Source of the DNA: Lysobacteraceae bacterium
Lineage (GTDB): Bacteria; Pseudomonadota; Gammaproteobacteria; Xanthomonadales; Xanthomonadaceae
DNA: 64,000 nt
Direction: 5' to 3'
NCBI GenBank assembly: GCA_016789405.1
Contig: JAEUPQ010000026.1
Span: forward strand, 248,001-312,000
The position numbers and the translations under genes were made by a program. The notes below the pieces were generated by a model. It was not told the origin of the DNA. It did no database searches and worked only from the letters and a program-made list of their open reading frames with translations. This document shows positions 34,760 to 43,491 of the stretch, one piece after another; position 1 is the stretch's first letter; the number at the start of each line of letters is the position of its first letter.

Positions 34760-34887
34760 GCGGGCCTCGGGAGGTGGCGAAGGCCTCAGTCTAGCAGGGC
34801 CCCGGCCGGCGCATGCCGACCCGCTTTGGGCCGATGCGGGCGCGAGCGCCTGATAGACTGCCCGCGTCCCCAATGCGCGAGCCCACG

Positions 34888-35448
34888 ATGTCCGCTTCCC
34901 TGCCCAGTTCCCCTCTGCCGGGCCTGTACGAAATCGAAGATGCGGCGCGGGCCATGGGCCTGGGGGTGGGGGCCTCCGAACTGCATGGCGCGCTCTGTGG
35001 CTGGCTGGCCGGCGGCGGCAGCGATTCGCCGCGATGGCTCGCGCAGGTCATGGCCGATGACACCCTGGCTGCGCCCGTTGCGGACAGCGCCCTGGACCGT
35101 CTCAGGACGGCCAGCGTGGCGCAGATGTCCGACCGGGATTTCGGTTTCGACCTGCTCGTGCCGGACCCCGATGCGCCGCTGGGCGAGCGCAGCAGCGCCC
35201 TGTTCGACTGGTGCCGCGGTTTCCTCGGGGGCTTCGGCCTGGCCGCCGGTGCCCAGCCGCCGCTGTCGGAGGAAAGCAGCGAAGCGCTGGGCGACCTGGC
35301 CAGGCTGGCGGCTGCCGCACCACAGGAAGAGGGCGACGAAGACGACGAGGCCGCACTGGCCGAGATCGAGGAATTCGTCCGCGTCGCGGCCCTGCTGCTT
35401 CACGGCGATTGTGCGATGGCCGCGCAGCAGCGTCGCAAGTTGCACTGA
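34888..35448 (+). CDS. YgfB/UPF0149 (YecA-like) protein
   Basis: 186-residue all-helical cytoplasmic protein with the family's GASELHGALCGWLAGGG and FDWCRGFLGGFGLA stretches and an acidic C-terminal part (EEGDEDDEAALAEIEEFVRVA). In gammaproteobacteria it sits upstream of pepP, as here. In Pseudomonas YgfB modulates a transcription regulator; elsewhere its role is unclear. An ATG five codons earlier is also possible. Confidence 0.9.
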   Translation: MSASLPSSPLPGLYEIEDAARAMGLGVGASELHGALCGWLAGGGSDSPRWLAQVMADDTLAAPVADSALDRLRTASVAQMSDRDFGFDLLVPDPDAPLGERSSALFDWCRGFLGGFGLAAGAQPPLSEESSEALGDLARLAAAAPQEEGDEDDEAALAEIEEFVRVAALLLHGDCAMAAQQRRKLH

Positions 35449-35506
35449 GTTCGATCCTGCCCGGCCCGACGTCCGCCTTCCAGATGCCACGAACCCGATT
35501 TCGCCG

Positions 35507-36832
35507 ATGAGCACCCACACCGGCATTTCCGCCCGGACCTACACCCGCCGCCGCCGACAGCTGATGCGCATGGCAGGCGATGACGCGATCGTCATCGTGC
35601 CGTCCGCGCCCGAGCGCATCCGCAGTCGCGACACCCATTTCCCGTACCGCCAGGATTCCGACCTGTGGTACCTCACCGGTTTCGCCGAGCCCGACGCGGT
35701 CCTGGTGCTGATCCCCGGCCGCAAGCATGGCGAGACCCTGCTGTTCTGCCGCGAACGCGATCCCGAGCGCGAGGGTTGGGACGGCCCGCGCGTCGGTCCG
35801 GAAGGTGCGGTCGACGTGCTGGGCATGGACGACGCGTATCCGATCGACGACCTCGACGAGATCCTGCCCGGCCTGCTCGAAGGCCGCACCCGCGTCTACT
35901 ACCACTTCGGCCGGGACACCGAGTTCGACCTGAAGCTGATCGGCTGGCTCAATCGCGTGCGTGCGCAGGTCCGCCTCGGCGCGCAGCCGCCGCACGAGTT
36001 CCTCGAACTGGGACATCTCCTCGACGAGATGCGCCTGTTCAAGGATCGCGAGGAACTGGTGCTGATGCAGCGCGCGGCCGATATCAGCGTCGAAGCGCAT
36101 GTCGCCGCGATGCGCGCCGCGCGAGCGGGAATCCACGAATACGAACTGCAGGCCGAACTGGAACGCGTGTTCCGCCGCCACGATGGCGTGCCGGCCTATT
36201 GCAGCATCGTCGGTGCCGGCCACAACGCCTGTGTCCTCCACTATCGCGACAACCGCGCACAGGCGAAGGATGGGGAACTGGTCCTGATCGATGCGGGCGC
36301 CGAGTTCCGCGGCTACGCAGCGGACATCACCCGCACGTTCCCGGTCAACGGTCGTTTCACGGCCGAGCAGCGGGCGCTGCACGATCTCGTCGGCGACGCG
36401 CAGCGCGCCGCGCTGGCGCAGGCGCGCCCGGGCGTGCCCTACGAAGCTGGCCACAATGCCGCGGTCGAGACGCTGACCGAGGGGCTGCTGAAGCTGGGCC
36501 TGCTCAAGGGCACGCTGGAGAAGAACATCGCCAGCGGAGACTACAAGCGCTTCTATCGCCACAAGACCGGCCACTGGCTGGGCCTCGACGTGCACGACGT
36601 CGGTGAATACAGGATCGAGGGCGAATCCCGCCTGCTCGAACCGGACATGGTGTTCACCATCGAGCCGGGTCTGTACATCGGCGCCGACGACACCTCGGTG
36701 CATGAGAAGTGGCGCGGCATCGGCATCCGCACCGAGGATGACGTGCTCGTCACCAAGGACGGCCACCAGGTGCTGACCGACGCGCTGGCGCGCAGCGCCG
36801 ACGAGATCGAGGCCTTGATGGCGGAGCGGTGA
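35507..36832 (+). CDS. pepP: Xaa-Pro aminopeptidase
   Basis: 441-residue M24 metallopeptidase removing N-terminal residues before proline. The N-terminal domain has FPYRQDSDLWYLTGF, and the C-terminal catalytic domain has ligands in LVLIDAGAEFRGYAADITRTF, HKTGHWLGLDVHD, FTIEPGLY and GIRTEDDVLV. Start at 35507 (MSTHTGISAR). In related genomes ubiH and ubiI often follow; here palindromic repeats and an amine oxidase gene follow instead. Confidence 0.95.
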   Translation: MSTHTGISARTYTRRRRQLMRMAGDDAIVIVPSAPERIRSRDTHFPYRQDSDLWYLTGFAEPDAVLVLIPGRKHGETLLFCRERDPEREGWDGPRVGPEGAVDVLGMDDAYPIDDLDEILPGLLEGRTRVYYHFGRDTEFDLKLIGWLNRVRAQVRLGAQPPHEFLELGHLLDEMRLFKDREELVLMQRAADISVEAHVAAMRAARAGIHEYELQAELERVFRRHDGVPAYCSIVGAGHNACVLHYRDNRAQAKDGELVLIDAGAEFRGYAADITRTFPVNGRFTAEQRALHDLVGDAQRAALAQARPGVPYEAGHNAAVETLTEGLLKLGLLKGTLEKNIASGDYKRFYRHKTGHWLGLDVHDVGEYRIEGESRLLEPDMVFTIEPGLYIGADDTSVHEKWRGIGIRTEDDVLVTKDGHQVLTDALARSADEIEALMAER

Positions 36833-36855
36833 GGCGAACCCCACCGCTTTCACGG

Positions 36856-36911
36856 AGCGGAGCTTGCTCCGCTCCATCCTTTTTCGCAAAGGCAGCGGAG
36901 CAAGCTCCGCG
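36856..36911. repeat. Two palindromic repeats (same family as at 28907)
   Basis: AGCGGAGC-TT-GCTCCGCT at 36856-36873 and the opposite form at 36894-36911 flank a short T-rich spacer (CATCCTTTTTCGCAAAGGC). The arrangement is a head-to-head pair and could also terminate pepP and the convergent amine oxidase. Confidence 0.85.
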
Positions 36912-36931
36912 CTACAGGAAGCCCTGTCCGA

Positions 36932-38962
36932 TCAGAGGGTGCTCGACTCCGGGCAGATGAACGGGTATTGCCGATCGTCGATGATCTGCGTGATGCCGAA
37001 GAAGTCGTTGAGCACCGATTCCGCCGTGCAGTACGCGCCTTCCACCCAGGCCTGATCGTTCGAATAGGCTTCGCCGACGATGAAGATGTCGGCGTCCACG
37101 CCGCCGCCGACGAGCAGGGAGGGCTTGCGGATCTTCCGCTGCACGTCGCCGATGTCGTAGTGCGGCGCCCATTCGTGGTAGCCCGCGTTGAACGGCGGCA
37201 GCGACCAGTCCATGTAGGCCGATTCCAGCGGTTCGGGGACGGCGCTGTAGTCCGAGTTCGGGCCGAAATGCAGTTCGGCGAGCATCTTGCGCAGCATCTT
37301 CACCATGCGTGGCGGCACCGTGCGCGGACCGTCCAGCGGCTGCGTGTCCTGCGACCACGGAATGGTGCGATTGCGGTTCGGACCGAGTTCCAGCTCGCGC
37401 CAGAACGCCGTGTTGTCCTCGTCGTCGTAGCTGGCGAGGATGCCGTAGACCGGCTTCTTCTGGGGCTGCAGCGCATTGTTTCCGAAGTAGACGACCATGC
37501 GGATCGGCGAGTTGCTGACGCTGGGGCCGATGGTGTCGTTGCGCGTCGCTGCAGCGAGCGCCTTGGTACGCGCGATGCCCAGCGGCTGCTCGGTGATGTT
37601 CTCGATCGCCGCGACCATGTCCTCGACCGAGGTGTAGGGCACGTCGACCAGGGTCGCCATCGCCTTCAGCACGTTGGCCGGGAACTTCTGCTTCTTCAGT
37701 GCGGCGATGTCTTCGGGCGTGATCGTGTAGCCGATGATCTGTGCCGGATAGGGCGCGGGATTCGCTGCATCGGGCGCCCACCACGGCGAGTCGAAGAACA
37801 TGCCGACCTTGTACGACGGCTGCATGATCGTGGCCTCGAGATACAGTTGCACCTTGTCGTGGTTGAGGACGTCCACGGCGCCCTTCGGCGGCTCGCGGAA
37901 GCGTGTCGCCTGGGCGACGAGGTCGATCGCCGCACGCGGCATCGCGAGCCATGCCGCATCGGCCTCCCGGGTACCCGCGGCGATGTTCGGGTCGCTGCGA
38001 TTGGCGTAGGTGAAGACCGCCTTGCCGTCCTTCCACAGGATCGAGTGCAGTCGTGTGTCCGGGTGGTAGCGGAACTCGATGCCCTTGGCCTTCGCCAGCC
38101 GTTCGACCTCGTCGAACAGGGCATTGAACATGCCCGAATAGCCGATCGACAGCGTGCGGTACTGGCTGCCCGGGGTGAATTCGTTGTTGATGTTGAACGA
38201 AACCCCAGCATGCGTGTTGATCACGTTCGAGCTGTAGCCGTTGCCGTCGGCAGCGTATTCGAAGCCTTCCTGGCCCAGCTGATCGTAGAGCAGGTTCCAG
38301 TAGCCGATGTCCTTGAGGTGGTCGCCCTTCTGGTACACGCTCGATGACGGCAGTTCGGCGGTGATTTCGCCGTGCTGGTAGAACTTGCACCAGTCGCGGC
38401 GCGTGAACTGGTCCCAGGGCTTGGTCGTCGCGAGGTCCTGCACCGTCGTGAAGCCCTGGTCGGGCGTGGTCGAGGACAGGAAGTTGTTCGTGGCGTAGGG
38501 CGCAGGGTTGTTCGAGGTGATGTCGTTGAGATAGAAGTTGCGCGAACGCAGGTAGAACAACTGGTCGCCGGTGACGTTGAACGGCACCGAGTATTTGTCC
38601 AGCCCCAGCAGTTCGATGGTCTTGGTCACCACGCGATGTCCCGGCGCGAGTCCGCCGTTCGGATCGGGCGCGCCGTTGCCCGGATGCTGGTCCCAGAAGG
38701 AGTAGCGCATGCCGCCGAGTTCGACGTACGACTGGTTGTGGTCGTTGCGGTAATGCCAGGTGCAGATGCGCGCACCGGCGGCACGCGTGCCGCGATGCCG
38801 CTTGGAAAAGTCGTAGCGCCCCCAGTCGTACAGTTCGAGCACGTCGCCCTTGCGCAACTGCTTCGATTGCCCGGCCTTGGTGGTCTTGCCGTCGAGCAGG
38901 CGCCAGGCGGTGTAGAGCCCGGCAGCGCCGGCGCCGAAGATCGAGTAGGTCTTCCGTGTCAT
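36932..38962 (-). CDS. Flavin-dependent amine oxidase (L-amino-acid-oxidase-like)
   Basis: 676-residue cytoplasmic FAD enzyme with no signal peptide. The dinucleotide motif is FGAGAAGLYTAWRL near residue 8. GGMRYSFWDQHP shows the Gly-Gly-Met-Arg motif of amino-acid oxidases, and the C-terminal FAD contact is GEAYSNDQAWVEGAYCTAES. The length and the large inserted middle resemble L-lysine oxidases and tryptophan monooxygenase-like enzymes more than eukaryotic MAO. It follows the 2-oxoacid decarboxylase gene by 67 bases on the same strand. Oxidation of an amino acid to its 2-oxoacid is inferred; the substrate is not known. Confidence 0.83.
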   Translation of the reverse strand: MTRKTYSIFGAGAAGLYTAWRLLDGKTTKAGQSKQLRKGDVLELYDWGRYDFSKRHRGTRAAGARICTWHYRNDHNQSYVELGGMRYSFWDQHPGNGAPDPNGGLAPGHRVVTKTIELLGLDKYSVPFNVTGDQLFYLRSRNFYLNDITSNNPAPYATNNFLSSTTPDQGFTTVQDLATTKPWDQFTRRDWCKFYQHGEITAELPSSSVYQKGDHLKDIGYWNLLYDQLGQEGFEYAADGNGYSSNVINTHAGVSFNINNEFTPGSQYRTLSIGYSGMFNALFDEVERLAKAKGIEFRYHPDTRLHSILWKDGKAVFTYANRSDPNIAAGTREADAAWLAMPRAAIDLVAQATRFREPPKGAVDVLNHDKVQLYLEATIMQPSYKVGMFFDSPWWAPDAANPAPYPAQIIGYTITPEDIAALKKQKFPANVLKAMATLVDVPYTSVEDMVAAIENITEQPLGIARTKALAAATRNDTIGPSVSNSPIRMVVYFGNNALQPQKKPVYGILASYDDEDNTAFWRELELGPNRNRTIPWSQDTQPLDGPRTVPPRMVKMLRKMLAELHFGPNSDYSAVPEPLESAYMDWSLPPFNAGYHEWAPHYDIGDVQRKIRKPSLLVGGGVDADIFIVGEAYSNDQAWVEGAYCTAESVLNDFFGITQIIDDRQYPFICPESSTL

Positions 38963-39029
38963 GGTCTGGTCACTCGTGTCGGTGGATGGGGTGGCGTCGT
39001 GAGGCCTGGTGTCGTGAGGCGTGGCGCGC

Positions 39030-40781
39030 TCATTCGCTGCCGAGGCGGTACATCTGGCCCGGCAGGTCTTTCTGCGGAATGACGACTTCGACGAGGACGG
39101 GGCGATCGCGGATGCCCTTGATGCGCTTGAGCGCGGCGTTGAGTTCGGTGATCGTCTCCACGCGGATCCCTTCGGCGCCGAATGCCTTCGCCAGCGCGAG
39201 GTAGTCCCATTTCGGAAGGATGTCGAAGGCATCGAACGTGTGCTGCGGACCGGGCAGGAACGAATCCAGGTCCACGTAGACCTGTTCGATCGCGTAGACC
39301 TGGTTGCTCATCACGAAGACCACGGCATTCAGCTTGTTCCGTGCCAGCGTCGACAGCGACTGGCAGACCATCATGAAGCCGCCGTCGCCGGCCACGGTCC
39401 AGGCGCGCTTGCCGCTGCCGAGCTGCGCGCCGGATGCCGCGCCGGTCTCGAAACCGATGCACTGCCACGCCGCCGACGACACGTAGCTGCCCTGCTTGAG
39501 GCCGTAGGCGTTCGTGGCGACGTACATCGAACAACTGACGCCGTAGGTCATCACGATGTCCTTCAGCATGTCCTGGTCATGCAGGAACTTCATCGAGTGC
39601 TGGAAGAAGCGGTTGTAGGTGATGATGTCCGGCCTGTCGTCGTAGACCGGGTCCGAGTTCGACTTCCATGGCTCGGGGTATTTCGGCTGCGGCGGCGCCT
39701 TGGCCTTGATCGGATAGCCTTTGGCGGCCTTGAAGCGGGCGAGCAGGGCTTCCATGAAGTCCCGCATCGTGACGTCGCCGTACTTGAAGTAGCCCGCGCG
39801 CACGCCCGCCGTGTCGGCCAGCACCATCTGCGCGTACTTGCCTTCGACCAGCGCGAGGTAGTCGTCGGTGATGATCGTGCCCAGCGCCAGCACGCAGTCC
39901 GCGGCATCGACCACCTCGCGCACACTCTTGATCGATGCGGCGTCGGAATAGGTGCCGATGAACTTGTCACCTTTCTCGTCCAGCACGGTCTTGCCGAGCG
40001 TGGTCGTGGTGTAGAGGAAGCCGCTGGCGTCGATGATCTTCTGCAGCAGTCCGGACAGGCCGAAACGCAGCACTTCCACGCCTGCGAGGATCACGGGCGT
40101 CTTCGCGGCGGAGATCTGTGTCCATGCCTGGTCGACGGCATTCCTCAGCGCCGCTTCGGGGCTGCGGGTCACGCGTGGCTTCAGCGGCGTCTTCGGTGGT
40201 TTCGGGCAGGGCTGGCCCCAGACTTCCTTGTAGCAGGCGATGTAGACCGGGCGGCTGTGGGTCAGGGCCGCGACCAGCAGGTCGTCGATCTGCTCCGGCG
40301 CACCGACGTTCGTCGACAGCGTGATCGCCTTCACCGTGACGTTCTCGTAGACCTTGCGGTCGGCGTCGAGGTCGCCGGTGGAATGGTGGTACAGCACGTC
40401 GTACATGTCGGTGATGTCGCGCGCATCCGCGCCCGGCGTCGCGCTGATCACGACGATCGGGCTGCGTTCGACCCAGGCCCCGGCGACTGCGTTCAGCGCG
40501 CTGAAGGTGCTCACGCCGAACTGCAGGGACACCGCGGCGAGGCCGCGCGTGCGCGCATAGGCATCCGCGGCATAGGCCGCGTCCAGTTCGTTGATGGCGC
40601 CGATGGTGCGGATGCCATCGAAGTGCTCGAGCGCCTGGGTGAAATGCTTCACGTAGTCGCCCGGGATCTGGAAGACATCCGTGACATCCAGCTGCTTCAG
40701 GCGGGTGAGCAGGTAGTCGGCGACGGTGAACGGCTGCGGCGCGGCTGCGCGGCGGGTACTGCTGCGTGAGCTGCGGGTCAT
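39030..40781 (-). CDS. ThDP-dependent 2-oxoacid decarboxylase (pyruvate/indolepyruvate decarboxylase family)
   Basis: 583 residues. The N-terminal Pyr domain has the cofactor-activating Glu in NELDAAYAADAYAR and the paired catalytic His of this family in DVLYHHSTGD. The C-terminal PP domain has the ThDP/Mg motif GDGGFMMVCQ ending in VMSNQVYAIEQ. These features point to decarboxylation of a 2-oxoacid to an aldehyde rather than acetolactate synthesis. The start at 40781 has GGAG eight bases upstream; an earlier ATG lacks it. The substrate (pyruvate, phenylpyruvate, indolepyruvate or another) is not decided by sequence. Confidence 0.87.
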   Translation of the reverse strand: MTRSSRSSTRRAAAPQPFTVADYLLTRLKQLDVTDVFQIPGDYVKHFTQALEHFDGIRTIGAINELDAAYAADAYARTRGLAAVSLQFGVSTFSALNAVAGAWVERSPIVVISATPGADARDITDMYDVLYHHSTGDLDADRKVYENVTVKAITLSTNVGAPEQIDDLLVAALTHSRPVYIACYKEVWGQPCPKPPKTPLKPRVTRSPEAALRNAVDQAWTQISAAKTPVILAGVEVLRFGLSGLLQKIIDASGFLYTTTTLGKTVLDEKGDKFIGTYSDAASIKSVREVVDAADCVLALGTIITDDYLALVEGKYAQMVLADTAGVRAGYFKYGDVTMRDFMEALLARFKAAKGYPIKAKAPPQPKYPEPWKSNSDPVYDDRPDIITYNRFFQHSMKFLHDQDMLKDIVMTYGVSCSMYVATNAYGLKQGSYVSSAAWQCIGFETGAASGAQLGSGKRAWTVAGDGGFMMVCQSLSTLARNKLNAVVFVMSNQVYAIEQVYVDLDSFLPGPQHTFDAFDILPKWDYLALAKAFGAEGIRVETITELNAALKRIKGIRDRPVLVEVVIPQKDLPGQMYRLGSE

Positions 40782-41162
40782 GTCGATCTCCATGAAGCGT
40801 ACGTGGTGGCGTGCGTGGCGGCGTGTCCATGCGGCGCGGGCGTGCGTCGAGCACCTGCGTGCGCATGGCCGGTGTCGTGCAGAAGGTGTGCGTGGTGCCG
40901 TGCGTTCATCGCGGGAGTCCGTTCTCCTGCCGTGCGCGCATCCCCTGCGCGTTCACGTCCCCACGGTCGACCCGGCGGGCGAGGAAGTCAAGCGGGCCTG
41001 TCGGATCTTGCAGCGTCGTCGCCGAAGGCCGGATTCGCGCGGATCACGCATGAAATCAGCGATTTCCGTGCGCTCGTCGCGCGCGCGATGGCCGCGATCC
41101 GCCGCGTCAATGATCCGGAACTGATCCCGGTGGTCGGGGGATGTTTCGAGGCTTGCCGGTAC
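40782..41162. other. Intergenic region upstream of the decarboxylase, no gene seen
   Basis: 381 bases between nfi and the decarboxylase, both on the minus strand. It should hold the promoter of the decarboxylase/oxidase pair. A TTGACG lies at 41105-41110 on the minus strand, but no convincing -10 box follows. No RNA gene or repeat was found. Confidence 0.4.
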
Positions 41163-41666
41163 TCAGCGCGCGGCGTCGCGACAGGCGCGGTCGGCGGCCT
41201 TGAGCAGGGTGGGCAGGCGGTGCGTGCCGTGCATGGTCTCGATGTGCGATTTCGCGAGATGCAGTGGCATCCCTGCGGCGCTGACGTACAGCGGGCGCGC
41301 GCTGTCGCCGCGAAGCAGGGCGTGGTCGTCGCCGATGCCGACGAACGCGGTCTTGGCGACGCCGATCACCGGGACGCGGCCTTCGAGGGCGTCGAACAGG
41401 TGCTTGCCCAGGCCGGGCCTGCCGTTGCCGTCCAGGAACACGTGGCCGTCGACGATCACGATGTCGGGGCGGAGCGCATGCGCGTGCAGCAGGCCGAGGA
41501 TGCAGGGTAGCTCCCGGCGATAGAACGCCCCGGGTTCGTACGGTTTGACCGCATCGAAGCGGCTGATGGCGCTGTGCGCGGGGCATGCGTCGGCCCAGTC
41601 TTCGAAGCACACGCCGGCCGCGATGGCGCCGGGCTCGGTGTAGTGGACGTCAACGGCGACGATCAT
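41163..41666 (-). CDS. nfi: Endonuclease V (deoxyinosine 3'-endonuclease), short form
   Basis: 167-residue DNA-repair nuclease that nicks near deoxyinosine. Conserved parts are AVDVHYTEPGAIAAGV (catalytic Asp), YEPGAFYRRELPCILGLL (wedge motif) and PDIVIVDGHVFLDGNGRPGLGKHL (second metal Asp), then VIGVAKTAF. It is about 55 residues shorter than the E. coli enzyme, lacking part of the N-terminal and the end. Start overlaps the stop of the small gene upstream (ATGA). Confidence 0.88.
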   Translation of the reverse strand: MIVAVDVHYTEPGAIAAGVCFEDWADACPAHSAISRFDAVKPYEPGAFYRRELPCILGLLHAHALRPDIVIVDGHVFLDGNGRPGLGKHLFDALEGRVPVIGVAKTAFVGIGDDHALLRGDSARPLYVSAAGMPLHLAKSHIETMHGTHRLPTLLKAADRACRDAAR

Positions 41667-41968
41667 GGCGATGCGACGTCGTCCACGGCTTCCAGTTGCG
41701 CGAGTTTTCTCGCCAACCCCTCGAACGTGTTCAGCGTATGCACGTAGCGGCCGTCCGACTTGCGATAGGACAGGATCGCCCCGTCATCGAGCATCACCAG
41801 TTCGATGGGATCTGCAGCATGCGGGGAACGCAGTCTGCGCGATGCCGTGGCGCCTTCTGCCAAGCGACCCGGCGCTACGCCTGTGTGCTGCGGACCGAGC
41901 ACGAATCGTCCGGGGCAATTCGCGATCGGCGACCAATCCAGCGTTGCCATGAGTGCATCCAGTCGCAT
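41663..41968 (-). CDS. Small hypothetical protein coupled to endonuclease V
   Basis: 101 residues with no signal or membrane segment; a basic middle (GRLAEGATASRRLRS) and a C-terminal helix (LNTFEGLARKLAQLEAV). Not a family I know. Its stop overlaps the nfi start, so the two are translated together, and the NUDIX gene ends 22 bases upstream. A repair-related role is only a guess from this context. Confidence 0.65.
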   Translation of the reverse strand: MRLDALMATLDWSPIANCPGRFVLGPQHTGVAPGRLAEGATASRRLRSPHAADPIELVMLDDGAILSYRKSDGRYVHTLNTFEGLARKLAQLEAVDDVASP

Positions 41969-41990
41969 CGTGTCGAATCACATCCGGGGT

Positions 41991-42536
41991 TCACGCCACC
42001 GGCGTGCCGTCCGGATCGTGTTCGATCATCCACAGTCCGCCCCAGAGCTTGAGGTCGAGTTCGTAGCCGTCGCGCTGCTTCGACATCAGCCAGGCGGGCG
42101 CCTGCGCGCGCGGGATCGTGTGCACCACGATGTCTTCGTTGTCGACGCCGCCGCCGTCGCCCACCTTCACCAGGTTGCGCGCACGGACGAAGGCGATGCG
42201 TTCGTTGCTCATGCCGGCCGAGGTCGGGCCGACCAGCAGCACCTCGACGGTTTCCGCGCGCCAGCCGGTTTCCTCGATCAGCTCGCGGCGCGCGGCTTCC
42301 TCAAGCGAATCGTGGGCGTGGTCATCGCCGACCAGTCCGGCGGGCATCTCGATGGTGCGCGCGCCGAGCGGGACCCGGTATTGCTCGACGAACAGCACTT
42401 CGTCCGCGGGTGTCACTGCGACGATGATGACCGCCATGCCGTCGCCACCATGGCTGCGTTCGCAATACTCCCAGGTGCCGCGCCGCTTCATGCGCAGCCA
42501 TCGGCCTTCGTACAGGGTCTCGTCTTGATCGGTCAT
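41991..42536 (-). CDS. NUDIX hydrolase, ADP-ribose pyrophosphatase-like
   Basis: 181 residues. The NUDIX box is complete in its second half (ARRELIEETGW) and preceded by EMPAGLVGDDHAHDSLEEA; the VEQYRVPLGARTIEMPAG stretch is typical of ADP-ribose/sugar-nucleotide diphosphatases (NudF type). It lies seven bases after the exonuclease gene, third in a nitroreductase-exonuclease-NUDIX operon. Confidence 0.88.
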   Translation of the reverse strand: MTDQDETLYEGRWLRMKRRGTWEYCERSHGGDGMAVIIVAVTPADEVLFVEQYRVPLGARTIEMPAGLVGDDHAHDSLEEAARRELIEETGWRAETVEVLLVGPTSAGMSNERIAFVRARNLVKVGDGGGVDNEDIVVHTIPRAQAPAWLMSKQRDGYELDLKLWGGLWMIEHDPDGTPVA

Positions 42537-42543
42537 GCGGGCC

Positions 42544-43491
42544 TCAGAAGTCGTCGGGAAGGGAGGGGGCGTGCGTGGAGAATTCGAGCCCGCCGATCGT
42601 GTACGCGCGACGACGGGTCATCGGTCCGAAGCGCAGCGTCTCGCACAGGGTGCCGAGCGCGTCCGGCTCGGCCGTGCGTCGCGTGAAGCGGGGATGCGCG
42701 CCGTCCAGTGGCGCGTCGCAAGCGATCGTGGTGAGTTGGCGGAAGAGCAGGGCGTTGTCGCGGTGTTCGCGCAGCTTGGTCGCGGCCTGGGCCGCGCCGC
42801 GGAAGCGCAGGAACGGCACTTCGTCGACGCGGCGCAGCAGGCTGTCGAGGTCGCCGAAATGCGCGAGCAGCACGGCCGCGGTCTTCGCGCCGACGCCCGG
42901 CACGCCAGGGATGTTGTCGACGGCATCGCCGCAGAGCGCCAGGTAATCGGCGATCTGGTGCGCTTCCACGCCATGTCGCGCCTTCACGCCGTGCGCACCC
43001 CAGCGCTGGTTGCGTGCGTAATCCCACTGCTCGTCGCCGACGTGCAGCAACTGCGAGAGATCCTTGTCGGCGGACAGGATGATGCCGCGATGCCCCTCCG
43101 TGCGTGCGTGCGTGAGCGCGCTGCCGATCAGGTCGTCGGCCTCGTAGTCGTGGTGGCCGAGCACCGTCAGGCCCAGCGCCGCGCACAGCGCCTTGCAGTG
43201 GGCGAATTGGCGCTTCAGTTCCTCCGGCGCGGGGTCGCGGTTGGCCTTGTACGCCGGGTACAGCCGGTTGCGGAAGCACGAATCCAGGGCTTCGTCGAAG
43301 GCCACCGCGATGTGCTGCGGCCGCTCGCGTTCGAGCACGTCGAACAGGAAACGCGCGAAGCCCTGCACGGCATTGGTCGGCCAGCCCTCGCTGTCGCGGA
43401 ATTCGTCCGGCATGGTGTGCCATGCGCGGAAGACGTAGATGCTGGCGTCGATGAGATAGAGCGGCGCGACCTGCGAGTCGGTCGCGGTCAT
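42544..43491 (-). CDS. 5'-3' exonuclease / flap nuclease (FEN family)
   Basis: 315 residues. Acidic metal ligands of the FEN core are seen in LYLIDASIYVFRAWH, VAFDEALDSCFRNRLYPAYKANR, YEADDLIGSA and ILSADKDLSQLL; the helix-hairpin-helix is CGDAVDNIPGVPGVGAKTAAVLL. It is a stand-alone homologue of the Pol I 5' nuclease domain (ExoIX-like) that keeps all the expected Asp/Glu residues. Start coupled to the nitroreductase stop (ATGA). Confidence 0.92.
   Translation of the reverse strand: MTATDSQVAPLYLIDASIYVFRAWHTMPDEFRDSEGWPTNAVQGFARFLFDVLERERPQHIAVAFDEALDSCFRNRLYPAYKANRDPAPEELKRQFAHCKALCAALGLTVLGHHDYEADDLIGSALTHARTEGHRGIILSADKDLSQLLHVGDEQWDYARNQRWGAHGVKARHGVEAHQIADYLALCGDAVDNIPGVPGVGAKTAAVLLAHFGDLDSLLRRVDEVPFLRFRGAAQAATKLREHRDNALLFRQLTTIACDAPLDGAHPRFTRRTAEPDALGTLCETLRFGPMTRRRAYTIGGLEFSTHAPSLPDDF

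Noticed and set aside
33110..35506. Long plus-strand extension upstream of pepP
   Set aside because: It overlaps the PAS-GGDEF-EAL gene and ygfB; the pepP domain begins only at 35507.
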